From Luzula sylvatica (Eukaryota; Streptophyta; Magnoliopsida; Poales; Juncaceae): a DNA stretch of 64,000 bases. The stretch is taken from positions 6,272,001 to 6,336,000 of the forward strand of contig OX326958.1 in the NCBI GenBank assembly GCA_946800325.1. Direction: 5' to 3'. Both the position numbers and the translations under genes were made by a program. This document shows, in pieces, positions 37,828 through 48,766 of this stretch. The notes beneath the pieces were generated by a model that did not search any database, had not been told where the DNA came from, and was given only the letters and a program-made list of their open reading frames with translations. Each line of letters starts with the position of its first letter. Position 1 is the first letter of the stretch.

Positions 37828-38409
37828 TTTCTTCGTCAAAAATATTTATAAAAAATAGAAATAAATAACTACACAAGATAATAAATGAGCGGTAAAATAG
37901 ATATTATAAGTACGATGTTATTATAAAATATTTTCCGGACCGTAACTCGCAGACATATACAAACTATTTTCTGCTTAGAATAAAATTTATATAGGGAAAT
38001 TATATACTATACAAAATTTGCAGACCATTTTTCGAAGGCAACATGGCAAAAGCTTGTTGCATATTTCATTAACTAAAGAAAGAAAAAATATAAAAGACTC
38101 CGGTTACAAAATTGAATGAAATACAAATTATAACAAACAATTTAAGTAAGAAAAGAAAAAAAAACAAAGAAAAAAGGAGATTTCACGATTAAGTTTGCGT
38201 TCCCGTCTTCATCATCATTCAAAATTTGCAGACCATTAATTACACTAAATAAATCATAACCAAGCTTATATTCGAGTCAGGACGTTTTAGTTTAAATTTA
38301 ATTGACCATCATTTTGTTTGATTTACCACGGTAATAGTCACATGCTATCTTAAATGATAAAACAAAATATTAAAAACATACCAAAAAGCTAACAAAAAAC
38401 GTGACGTAT

Positions 38410-38760
38410 ATATCTACTAAATTATCGCAAGAAATTTATACGGTATTTTTAGTTACTTGGCAAACCAAGTAAAATTATTCTAAGGAAAACTATCATTTTC
38501 GCTTTTGTGGGGTCGATTAGAGCGAATTCTCTAAATTATCGCAAGAAATTTATACGGTATTTTTAGTTACTTGGCAAACCAAGTAAAAATTTTATAAGGA
38601 AAACTAACGTTTTCGCTTTTTGGGGCTCGATTAGAGCGAATTCTCTAAATTATCGCAAGAAATTTATACGGTATTTTTAAGTACGTGGCAAACCAAGTAA
38701 AAAAATTTACAAGTAAAACTAACTTTTTCGCTTTTTGGGGGTCGATTAGAGCGAGTTCAG
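38410..38760 (-). repeat. Triplicated exon 1/intron 1 boundary in bZIP copy 2
   Basis: The same three-unit array as at 18679-19026, in inverse. Here the second unit still carries the gttagttttcc donor word after gcgaaaac, unlike copy 1. Confidence 0.8.
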
Positions 38761-39199
38761 CGAGGCGTGCACTTTCCATTGCCTTGTTTGCATCTGTAGA
38801 AGACATCCCGACCTCCATCAACCGAGCCGAACCCACCCCTAGTGCGACGTCATTCCCTATTCTTCCATTCATTGTAGGATCATTTTCCTTCGGCATCTCG
38901 GGAAGATGATCCTCTTCGTTCAATATCGTGTCATTTTTCTCTAAAAGGTCATTTTCGCTTAATGCTTCTTTTACGGTCTCCGCCGAAGGAGTCACGAGGG
39001 TATCTTTTCGAAGGTTCGGTGTTGTGTCGGAACATTGTTGGTCGTGCATTTCGGTTTCAAAGAAAAGAGCAAAGAGATCTTCTTCATTTTCGTTTTCAGC
39101 AGACAATGAGGGAGCGAAAAAGAGGTCTTCGGGTAGCTTGTAGGTGAGAAACAGATTTTCGGTTGGGACATTCAATAACTCTCTCATTTTTTGATCCAT
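38724..39199 (-). pseudogene. bZIP copy 2, exon 1 (separated by inversion)
   Basis: This is the 476-nt counterpart of exon 1 of the 18237 gene, intact in frame from ATG 39199 (MDQKMRELLNV) to LAELALIDPQKAKK and a gttagt donor. About 20 substitutions and no indels separate it from copy 1. Its downstream exons lie 6.5 kb away at 45752-47295 on the opposite strand, so it cannot be spliced to them. Any transcript would encode only the acidic N-terminal region. Confidence 0.9.
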
Positions 39200-40450
39200 A
39201 CCGCGATGAACAATCAAAGATGGATTAGGTTAAATGCAATTGCAAGAGAGAGAAAGAGAGAGCTCAAAATGGATCGAGAATTACATAATTTTATGGATTA
39301 TTAGGACATATTTCTATTGAAACTCTTCATTTATGCTTGTAGTAATATCTAAAGTTAAGAGTAGACATTTCGTATAATAGTTTTAGTTATTAATACTTGA
39401 AATAACGTTAGTAAATAATTATGACCGAATTAATTTATTACAATATAGGAAAGGGATGAAAACAATGAACCTTTGAGATTTTGAACTACATTATGAGGTG
39501 GCCAATTAATTTATGTCAAAACTTTAATTAGAAAATAAATACATGTATCTTGCTTAAAATAATTTGAAAAGTATAATATACTTGTAGTAATATCTAAAGT
39601 TACATTATAAAGCGAATTTCTTATCGATTTTATCATTAGAAAAAGATATAAAATAAATAAATTCCATACACCCTAACGTTCCTAGCAAGTTAAGTGAGCT
39701 AAATAGAGTTTTCAAAAAACAATTTTCTACGTGTTTACTTAAAAAGGACCAAGATCTGACCACATAGTTTTTTTTGGCCTGGTATTTGTTTAACCGGTCA
39801 AAAGGGACTAAAATTAGTGGATGGTCAAGTGTTCAATAATTAGGTTGGAATGTTATTTTTATTATTCCTAGTTTATTTATAAATCATTAATCAATTTTAA
39901 TCCTATGTTTGTGTGTAATATTACTAGCTAAAAGGCAATATTTGCCGTTTTATTATTCCTAGCTTATTTCTGAATCATTAATATGATAAGCAACAATTGA
40001 GATTTTTTTTAAGTTGACTAAGAAAAGGTTTTTGATTGACTAGTGAGGATGACTCTGAAGAAAGAGAGAGATTATGGATATTAATGTACATAGTTTAGTA
40101 TAGTCACAACCTTAATAATTTAGATTTCATGTTTACTCGATTAAATTGTGTTCAGCTAATCAGCTTGTGGTTAAGTTTTTTATATCAAAAATTAAGGATT
40201 CAAGTATATATATCATTCATATCATCAATAAAATATGAAGTTAAAAATGTTTACGATTCGTGAATTATATTTCACTTAAAAAAAATTTGTGTTCAGCTTG
40301 AGATCTAGATCTTTGTATAAGGAAGTTTTTGTGGGATTAAGAAATCCATATTTCAAATAGAAATATTTCACAAATGCTATACATTTTTCATAATAAACAA
40401 TGTTTTATCAAATTAAGCTTGTTCCAAGCAAAGCAAGCTAATAAAAAAGG

Positions 40451-42344
40451 CCATGTATTAGTAAAAGAGGCCATGTATACGGGGCCTTGTTAGTTACTAA
40501 ACATTGACATATAGTAAACTTTATGATGTATGAAAAGAACATGCATAAACATAATCAAACACGATTTAGAAAAATAGTAGTGCCATCGTGAATTCAGTTT
40601 TTTACATGAGAACAATGTACGACTTAAGAGGAAAATATTTGTGAGGCGATTGTCGCTTTGCTGGTGCTTCGATGTGGAATTTATCGAGTATAAGAAGGAG
40701 GAGTCAACCTCTAATATGCTGCAACATGGAGCTGGACATTACGAGTTGAGTTCGAATGAACATAAGTCAGTACGAGTCGGCTCGAGCCTGCTCGGCTCGG
40801 TTCGAAGAATGATAAGAAAAAATGGTAGTGTAAAGTTGAAAAAATCATAAAAAAGTTCGAAGGGCTAGACTCAAGCCAGCTCAGGATTATAATAGTGTTT
40901 GATTCTTTGAACTCGAGCTAGCTCGACCGAGCAGGACCCATCTCGATCTTGGTTCAAGCTTGCTTGGTTCTGTTCAAGTTCATTCGAATCAATTTTCCAA
41001 AAAGCTTCAAGTCGAGTTTGATCGAACATCAAGTTACGAGATTTTTGGTCAGTAGGCTGCAAAACATTTTTGAAATGGAAGGCTAACGGTATTGCCGACC
41101 TTAGGATGGTGGTACTCACAACAAAATAATGTGTTTGAAATTATTCGGTTCGATGCAAATCCAAAATTGATTACAGAAGAACCAACGACGCATACTAGTA
41201 AAGAAACTCTTGTTGTGATAAAGCATTTACTAGTCACTAGAATGATCCAATATGAATTTTTATTAATAATGTTATGTCACTAGAAAAAAAAAAAAGGACA
41301 ATATTTGCCGCATTAGAATTTTTCTCTCAATTTTCAGTTTTTTTTTGGAGGAATGCATTTTGTGCGAAGTTGGTATAAATGGTTTCGAAGTTTACAGGTT
41401 CGAAATATAATTTGCATGACCATAATGAAATTTTGATGATACTCAGGCATTAAAATCCTTTGAATTTGTTGGCACTCAAACCGAAAAAGTGGACATGCAG
41501 GAACTTCGAAAACTAAAAAAAAGTTAGTTTTGAGATATTGAAGCAAATCAGGTAAATGTCAATTTAACTTTGCTATATTGTTAAACAAGTGAATTACTAT
41601 TTGTATGTTATGAAGTTTTCATGAAATTAAGAAATTTATATTTCAGATAGAAATATTTGACAATGCTAGAAAATATTCATAATAAACAATACTTTATAAA
41701 ATTGAGTTAGAGATAAGTATACTTTTTACAATATATATATCTCAAATAAATATACTTTTATGTGTTCACAACAGAAAAACGAAAAAAACATGTGTACGTA
41801 CAATAACAAATGCCGCCTTTCGATATCAAAAGTGGTAGTGAGTTATCCAAGCAAAACAAACTGATACTAGAAATCGGAAACAATAATACAGAACCGAAAG
41901 AGTAATTTATAGCTGGTTACAATAATTATGGTGAGTACGACAAACTTACACATATTGATAGGATTAAAAGAGAACTAGTCGAACAAAATATTTATTTTAT
42001 ACACCATTTTTTGAGAGATTTGTATTTTATATATCAAGGCAAAATTTTCATTTAGACTCCTTAAATAATGAATAAAAACTTATTTTTTATCTTCCAATTT
42101 ATGTTTTGTACATCTTTTTACCGGTTAATTATTTATTAGTTCACTTCTTTGCTTTTTATATGTTCAATATTCATAATAAACAATAATGTATTAAATTGAG
42201 TTAGAAATAAGTATACCTTTTGCAATAGATGATATCTGAAATAAATATACTTTTTATGTGTTCTCAACAAAAAATCGAAAAAAAATATTTGTGTGCACAA
42301 TAACAAATGTCATCTTTCATATCAAAAGTGGTAGTGAGTTATCC
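40451..42344. other. Decayed sequence within the inverted segment
   Basis: At 40760-40990 are degraded gctcgagc-type words like those of the MITE at 29046. Short frames at 40871-41290 show no recognised domain. Two related stretches, around 41600-41850 and 42160-42360, share phrases such as tcatatcaaaagtggtagtg. No gene is called. Confidence 0.4.
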
Positions 42345-42895
42345 AAGCCAAGTATTAAAATAAGTAAGTTTTAATTAAAATTTGGTAGTGTCAAACAGTG
42401 AACTTTAATATCGATTGCCTTTTGTTTCCAAACAAATACTCTTTTATGTATTAAAATAATATATGTTTGAATCTCTGCTGTCATAATAGAGGCTGTAATT
42501 TCAAATATAATTAATTAAACAATAGAAGTGGGACATACGAGCCCACTCTATTTTTCTCAAAAAAAAAATTAACATAATTAATTAATTGATATAAATATAT
42601 TTATTAACTTTTCGTTAAAGTATATAAGAACAGTGAATACAATTTTAATAATATTTCCCACAATATTATAAAATTTTCAACATAAATTTATGTTTATACG
42701 AAGGTTTGTTTGAATTTTCTTTTTTTGAATATGAATAAACAATATTTTATGAAATTGGAGTATATGACAGCAAAACAAAAAAAAAAACATTTGTTCGTAA
42801 AATAAGAAATTTCTCAATTCAATATTGAAAGAGAAAATGAGTTACCTAAGCCTAGCAAGAGAGAGCAGAAACAACAAACGTCCAAGAAACAAGAT
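42345..42895 (-). repeat. Inverted duplicate of 14620-15145
   Basis: Non-coding sequence matching the left end of block copy 1 in reverse complement. It shows that the inverted segment extends beyond the bZIP upstream region. Its local difference at 42490-42560 is not resolved. Confidence 0.75.
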
Positions 42896-42932
42896 TTTTT
42901 TGTGACTAACAAAATTAAAAAATAATAATAAC

Positions 42933-43501
42933 CTCTTGATCAGTGTCTATTTGAAGGTCCATGTCTGATTGAAGTTTTGCAATCACTTTGTAAGTATCCT
43001 GCATTACTTCCCCGTCACAGTAATTTTCCCGGTTGTAATGGAACTGTGGATTTAAAAAATTTCCTACAAATAAAAATTATACATCAATATATATATATAT
43101 AGATATAGATATAGAAAAATGATATATATACCTGCTGCATGTATCTCCCTGTGTAGCTGCTTGTTCCATCTTTTATCAATGATTGCCCACCATTTTTTGA
43201 AATTTTGAGCATTTAAATCCGATCTTAATTCCTCTTTGGCTCTATCAAGCGCTTCATACAAATAACTCATTTGTGGTTTCTCATCACTATCTATTAACCG
43301 GAGTACTTTCACCAATGGTTTAAATAATACTATCGTTTCTCCGACACCGTTCCAAAAATTATTGTCGAATATTATTTCTTTTATGCTATGAGCATTTTCT
43401 TTCTCTTTTCTACTTTGTGTACGTGCAACACCATCGCGCCATTTGTTGTTTAAACATATTTTCTGTAGCTGTTCTTTGAATGAAAACAAACTCTGCAATG
43501 C
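42933..43501 (-). pseudogene. hAT transposase fragment, two exons
   Basis: Exon 43132-43501 encodes DNNFWNGVGETIVLFKPLVK, VLRLIDSDEKPQMSYLYEAL, DRAKEEL and WAIIDKRWNKQLHREIHAAG. Intron 43064-43131 (gtatat...ttgtag) follows, then exon 42933-43063 with NFLNPQFHYNRE. This is the conserved middle part of plant hAT (Ac-like, DUF659-containing) transposases, which cut and join DNA with an RNase H-like DDE fold. The BED finger, the N-terminal part and the C-terminal dimerisation domain are missing, so it is a remnant. It sits inside the inverted segment and has no counterpart beside copy 1. Confidence 0.8.
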
Positions 43502-43617
43502 TAAAAAAATGACTTACACTACCATTTATGCAGTAAACTTAATTTTGTGGTTCGTTATTTTGTTTTTCGAGGGTAATCATTTTATTCTTTCTCTTTTCTA
43601 CTTTTATGGCTCGTTAT

Positions 43618-44640
43618 TTTGAAAGAAATGTGAAATACGTATGAGAAATTGAAAAATATTATCCTGCATTTATGCAGTAAACTTAATTTTCACCTGAGCT
43701 AATGCTATGCTCTTCGTGGAGTAATAAAGCTAATTTTTCACCACAATAATTATTGCGAATCTTTTTCCACGAATTCAATTTTGGATCACATACGAATCAA
43801 CCATTTGCAAAATAAGAATTTAACTGCTCACAAACAAGAGTAGAGTTCTCGATCATACTTTCGTTAATAAGAATTTGAAAACCATCACCAGATCTCTCCA
43901 AATAAGAAACTTCTTCATGTCCACAAACTCTAGAAAGATTTAAATTCGAGCTTGAAGCTGAAACCCAACAAAATTTCAGCAGAATAAACAGACCAAGAAT
44001 TCTCGACGCCATCTCCAAGTAATATTCAGCACCAAAATAGCTAAAAAGATCTTATATTTTAAAATAAATTAACTCAATTTGAGCAAAATCCACTCTCAAA
44101 ATCCAATCAATACAGCAAATAATTGAAAGAAAAGAAGAACTCTCATGTATGAAGGAAAAAGAGAGAGAGGAACAAATAAAATAAAAAACGTTGATATCGT
44201 CAATATTTTATCGATTAAAGGTTGGGGGATTTTTCTGGAAATAAAATTGTTGGTAAGAGAGAGGAACAGAAGAAAAAGACTGCAGCCGCCATGAATCGAA
44301 TAAAGAGTTGGGGTGTATTTATCAAAATATATGTTAGGTTGGAAAAGTTGACTAAGAGTTGACGGTAGCTGGCAAGCAGAAACGTTGATATCGTCACTCC
44401 AGTTTATATTAAAATCTACTCGCAGTTAAGAAACCAATAGTAAGTAGAATGATTGCATATTTGCATCAACAGCTCTTTGTTCCAATCTTAATTTAGATTT
44501 GTTATAATATTTTTTTATTATTAAATATTTGTTATAATATTTTTTTATTAATGGGAAAAGATTATGCAATCTTATAAGCATGCCATCTCCCATCAAAGTT
44601 TTATACTTTATTTAGATGAATTATGATATATTTGTAATTA
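43618..44640 (-). repeat. Inverted duplicate of 58600-58770 plus 60384-61299
   Basis: The reverse complement is closely similar over the 73-aa ORF and its flanks. The 58-61 kb counterpart is interrupted by about 1.6 kb of MITEs and repeats. Together with 37490-37690 it shows colinearity only if 37.7-45.65 kb is turned around. Confidence 0.85.
43797..44018 (-). CDS. 73-aa secreted-peptide-like ORF (copy 2)
   Basis: The frame opens MEMASRILGLFILLKFCWVS with a hydrophobic signal-like N-terminus cleaved perhaps after VSASS. It continues VCGHEEVSYLERSGDGFQIL, an INES(M)IEN segment and VCEQLNSYFANG before a stop. It differs by a single residue (L for V at position 8) from the ORF at 60921. The 3' end is close to a possible donor (aaatg|gttgat), so it may be only the first exon of a larger secreted or membrane protein that has been copied without the rest. 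I do not recognise the family. No downstream exon is seen in either copy. Confidence 0.45.
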   Translation of the reverse strand: MEMASRILGLFILLKFCWVSASSSNLNLSRVCGHEEVSYLERSGDGFQILINESMIENSTLVCEQLNSYFANG

Positions 44641-44642
44641 GG

Positions 44643-44750
44643 CACCCCCCACGCACTTTACCCGCATTGACTGATTAGGAAACTTAATGTATTAATTACA
44701 TTCCTAATTAATATAAGCGGGTTAGATTGCGGGTTTAATTAGCGTGGTGT
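44643..44750. mobile_element. Small MITE, about 108 bp
   Basis: The left end caccccccacgcactttacc and the right end gcgggtttaattagcgtggt are inverted copies. It is absent from the homologous sequence at 58.4-58.6 kb, which gives the empty site. The target duplication is unclear. Confidence 0.65.
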
Positions 44751-44894
44751 ATAGTATATTTCATATATTTGTACGTGATATATTTTTTAATGTATTTTAT
44801 ACATTTTAGATGTATGTTATATTTTTGTTTTAAAATACAATATATGTCATATATTTTTTACATATTTGATATTTTTTTTGTTTGTTATATATTT

Positions 44895-45655
44895 TAGATG
44901 TATTAAGTACACTAGAAATATTTCTCGTATTTCGTTGCGATTTTTCAAAATTTTTTATGATCATAAAATAAAAATTTTATCTAAAACGTTACAAGTGCAA
45001 AACAAAAGTAATCTTAATAAATGTTAATTTAAAAAAAAAAAAATCTGATATTAAATAGTCTCACAAGTATTATGCAATAAATACAAAAACAATTTCCTCC
45101 TCAAAGCATATCATATGTTCCAAAATAAAAATTCAAATGTATTATTTAGAATACAAAACATGTCAAATAAAATAAAATTCTGAAAAAGACAAACAAAAAA
45201 ACATAAAAGACGCAGCTTGGTACCAATCAAAAATATTATAATAAGCACAAAAAACGAGTTTGGTACCAATCAAAACTGTTATAATAAGCACAAAAAAACA
45301 ATAATATCAGCTCAAACTAACAAAAAGTATTTCCGTGAACAGTAAACGATGAACAGCAGAAATGATGAACAGTAAATTTATAGTATACGAATTATATTTA
45401 TTAATACACAAATTATATTTATTAATATGATGAAAAATTCAAATATTTTATTTAGAATACAAGACATGTCAAATAAAATAAAATTTCATATGGGGAAAAA
45501 AATCGATGAACAGTTATCCGGATGAACAGTAATGGAGATGCACAGTACCAGATGAACATGAAGTGAACAGTAGCGGATGAACAGTAAGGTGATGTGGCCT
45601 TTCGGTTTGGCTCCAAATTGATGAAAATTTAATGGGAGGAAAATTTTTATATGTG
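44895..45655. other. Unique insert at the right inversion junction
   Basis: This 760-bp stretch is in neither the 58-kb copy nor bZIP copy 1. From 45340 to 45590 it repeats the words gatgaacagtaa and gtgaacagt at least eight times. It begins near actagaaatatttctcgt. It may be a transposon involved in the inversion. No coding frame is recognised. Confidence 0.5.
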
Positions 45656-46341
45656 TGATATATTTTTTCTTACACATGAATTTGAAATTCTTTTTAATTT
45701 TTGCAAGATGTTAATAATCATAATTATTTTTCTATTATTTTTATCTTTTAGGACTTGGACTAACAGACAATCAGCAGCAAGATCAAAGAAGAAAAGACTC
45801 ACTCGCATCAATGATCTCGGGAAGAGGGTTGACGTGTTGTGAGCCGAATCTATCGCTTTGACGTCTAAGTTAGAATATTTACAGGTACGCATCTTGATAC
45901 GAGTGGTAGATCCATTAAGGAAAATATAGATGATATTACCTTAATTAATTTATTCATTTTTGATGATTTCTCGTATGAGGAATATTTTATAGAAAATACA
46001 TCCGCTTTACTAGATTTTTTTTTAAATATACCTATAACAAGGAGTATTTGATTTTTAGAATAATATGCGAAATAATTGTCGAAAATAATATAATTAGTAA
46101 ATAAATTATATGGACTTGTCTTTAATAAATTAAATATTATTCTTTAGCATTGTTGTTTTTGAGTGATCGCCACCTACCCGACTTGACATAAACACATATT
46201 TGTGCTAAATATTTTTTTTCCTATTCTTTATTATGATATGAAAAATGACAGAAAGACGCGGATGAATTAATCACCGATAACACCGAACTAGGAATACGTG
46301 TTCGTGACATGGAGCATAAAGTTTTTTTGCAAGATTGTAAG

Positions 46342-46373
<32 letters not shown>

Positions 46374-46539
46374 CATATTAAACGCTCGTTCGTCATATCA
46401 ATTTCTCTATTTTATCGGTACAGCATTAAACGAGGCACTAAAAGCGAAGGTACAACATCTCAGAATCGCGACAGGCGAAGTGGTGGCAGTGCAAAACAAC
46501 GATATAGGTTTCGATGTGATGCAACCTTATAATGGGATT

Positions 46540-47011
46540 CTTTCTACTCGGGAGTATAACGGACTTGGCCTGTTATTCTGACTACTCGGGAGATCAATGG
46601 GGAGATTGTGGAATTGGATTTATAACAAAAAATAGACAAGGGGATACGCTGTTTGCTTGTGCCAAAGGAATTAAAGGATTTTATCATCCGTTAGAAGGAG
46701 AACTGGAGGCTTTATTATCGGCATTAAAGGTCATTCAGAACAAATTTGTGCAACACTCATGTATTTTCTTTTCGGATAATGCAGAATTGGTTCAACTAAT
46801 GAATGCCTCGGAGGACCCCAACATGGTTCAACCATCGCGATGGCAAGCAATCACTCGAGCTAGGACATGTGTGCTGTGGAAAAGAAGAATTAAGGATCCG
46901 ACTTTCAGATGGATATCTCGAGAGGTGAATGTAGAAGCGCACCAATTAGCGAATATGGCGCGTCTGCTTCAGACGAATTACGAGGATACTTCTTTTCCAA
47001 CTCTGATGTAG
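46540..47011 (+). pseudogene. LINE ORF2 C-terminal RNase H domain
   Basis: The frame reads GDQWGDCGIGFITKNRQGD, then FYHPLEGELEALLSALKVIQ, FFSDNAELVQLMN and FRWISREVNVEAHQLANMAR. This is the plant L1 RNase H (RVT_3-type) fold, with the acidic residues in LEGELEAL and FFSDNAELV and the late His/Asn motif EAHQLANMA. In the intact element it would degrade the RNA strand of the cDNA hybrid. Only this tail was inserted. The first residues are shared with interrupted bZIP exon 4. It ends at a natural stop (47009-47011), followed by 3' UTR and poly-A. Confidence 0.85.
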
Positions 47012-47220
47012 GAAAATGAACATTCTCCGGCTGGGATTTGAAGAGATATAATCTTCTAGTAGTTAAATTAGGATTTAGAAAGGGACCTATTCGGTTGTTG
47101 GTCTTCCTTTCTCTTTTTATCTTTTGAATTTTAGAAACTAAAATCACTGTAAGATATCCATGTACGAACAATTTATTTTTTAGTAATGCTAAGCCCACGG
47201 GCCTTTTAAAAAAAAAAAAA
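46540..47220 (+). mobile_element. 5'-truncated L1-type LINE, 681 bp
   Basis: It is flanked by the target duplication ccttataatgggatt (46525-46539 and 47221-47235) and ends in a 13-base poly-A. It encodes only the C-terminal part of ORF2. The empty site is preserved in bZIP copy 1 at about 20460. Truncation and duplication are typical of target-primed reverse transcription. Confidence 0.95.
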
Positions 47221-47712
47221 CCTTATAATGGGATTGATCAAAATCTTAATTTTTCCAACAATGCATCTCCTCATACCGATCCGGTTCCAAATTAGAACTT
47301 GGAATATCCTCGTTCGAACTCCGGAGATCTCATTTATTTAAATTTCTCTGTGTGCTGAAATAATACATAAATATTTTTATTTGGCGGTTTACATGGATAA
47401 AAATTGGATCAGTTGGCTTTTTTTTTTATATTTTTCCCTTAATGTTCAGTGGCTGTGTATTTTATAAATTTGTGTTATGAATCATTATAAATTGTGAAAT
47501 AACACATAAAACGACATAATATAACAGGTAAATATATTTAGTAAAAAGAAAGTTCCTTATCTTGGCATGTACAGTACATTCCAAAAAAGTTCAAGACCGG
47601 GAGAAATGAACAATTCATTTTGCCCTGTGATAAAATATCCAGTATCATAGTATCGTAATTTCATGAGCTAAAATATCATTTATACTCTTATAATATAGAA
47701 AAATATAATTAT

Positions 47713-48766
47713 TTTTTTTTTTTGAGAAAAATAAAGTAGGCTCTTAAGTCCTACGTCTATTATATTTATTTATAAATTCCCAATGTTTTACAATCATACA
47801 ATTAATAAGGTATTTGCCCTAATCTAGCTAAAATTACTACTCCTAAATACCTTAATTATAATTGCATGAATAATTACAATTGAAAATTTATAAATAATCT
47901 TAATTCAATTAACCGAATTAGCAAATCTAGTTTTTTGAATTTCCGATTTTTCGGATCCCTGAAGTTGGAATCCTTTCTTTCCTTTTTTTAGCATTTGAAT
48001 TCCCCTTATGATCTTGCATTTGAATTGCTGGTTTTTCATCCCAGAATTCTATTAATTGGGAAATGAAATATAAGGGAATTTTGTAGACCTGATTTTGTAA
48101 AACCAGGAAATCCGTTCTATCTAGGGTTATATATAACCCTTCCAATCACTTCCTCTCTCCCCTTTCGGCCGTCATCATTCTTCCTCTTTCCTCTCTCACC
48201 GATTACAAACCCTAATCGCCTTTTCTCTTTTACTGAGTAACAAAATCCTAATCACCTCTTGCAATTTCTGAGCTCTATTCACAACTCAACCCTGTGGAAT
48301 CACTTAAGAACCTTATTTGTACTACTCGATCCCTTGCAAGGTGCAATTTGAGAGGCTGGATTTCGAACACCATACTTATTGTCGATTAGATCTTCTAAGT
48401 TTGCTACAATCTGCCTTAAGGTACTTGATTCTCTTCTATTTGATTTGATTTCTCTTGCTCGATTGCTTATCTTTCTTCTTCATTAAGCTCTAAATTAAAC
48501 CACCAGATTTCTCTTTTCCCTTTCCTCTGTTTGCATCGATTTCCTTTATTTCTAATCGTTTCCCTTTTAACTCCTGATTTGCATGATTTGCACCTTTCTT
48601 TATCTTCCTCATCATCTTCTGCACCTGAATTTGCATCTTGATCCTCACTCTGAATATTTCCTGCATTATTATAAAATTTTAGTAGATCCAATTCTGAATG
48701 ATATTATTCTATATTGTTTATATAACATTAATATATTTTTAAACTTCTGTAAAAACCAGTAATTAT
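47713..48766 (-). other. 3' region of the LINE-like element, no ORF2
   Basis: Read on the minus strand this begins after the ORF1 stop. It includes a 74-codon acidic-then-basic frame (48467-48691, MDLLKFYNNAGNIQSEDQDA) with no known domain. Motifs such as gattagggtttgtaatcggt and a final poly-A follow. It contains no endonuclease or reverse transcriptase signature. Confidence 0.6.

Larger units (their letters stand above)
37830..40450 (-). repeat. Inverted segmental duplicate of about 16700-19592
   Basis: The reverse complement matches the upstream region, exon 1 and most of intron 1 of bZIP copy 1. Homology stops abruptly at ttttgacgaag (37832, equal to about 19592). The rest of the gene resumes in direct orientation at about 45655. 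Confidence 0.9.
45752..47295 (+). pseudogene. bZIP copy 2, exons 2-4, disrupted
   Basis: Counterparts are exon 2 (45752-45884), exon 3 (46252-46336) and exon 4 (46424-46539 continuing at 47236-47295). Exon 2 keeps the invariant basic-region Asn (TNRQSAARSK), which copy 1 has lost. However, it carries a nonsense change in the zipper, where LLRAES became L-stop-AES at about 45839. Exon 4 is split by a LINE with a 15-bp target duplication. Exon 1 is on the other strand at 38724-39199. Intron 3 has an added (CG)n run at 46361-46373. The gene is therefore broken in three independent ways. Confidence 0.9.
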
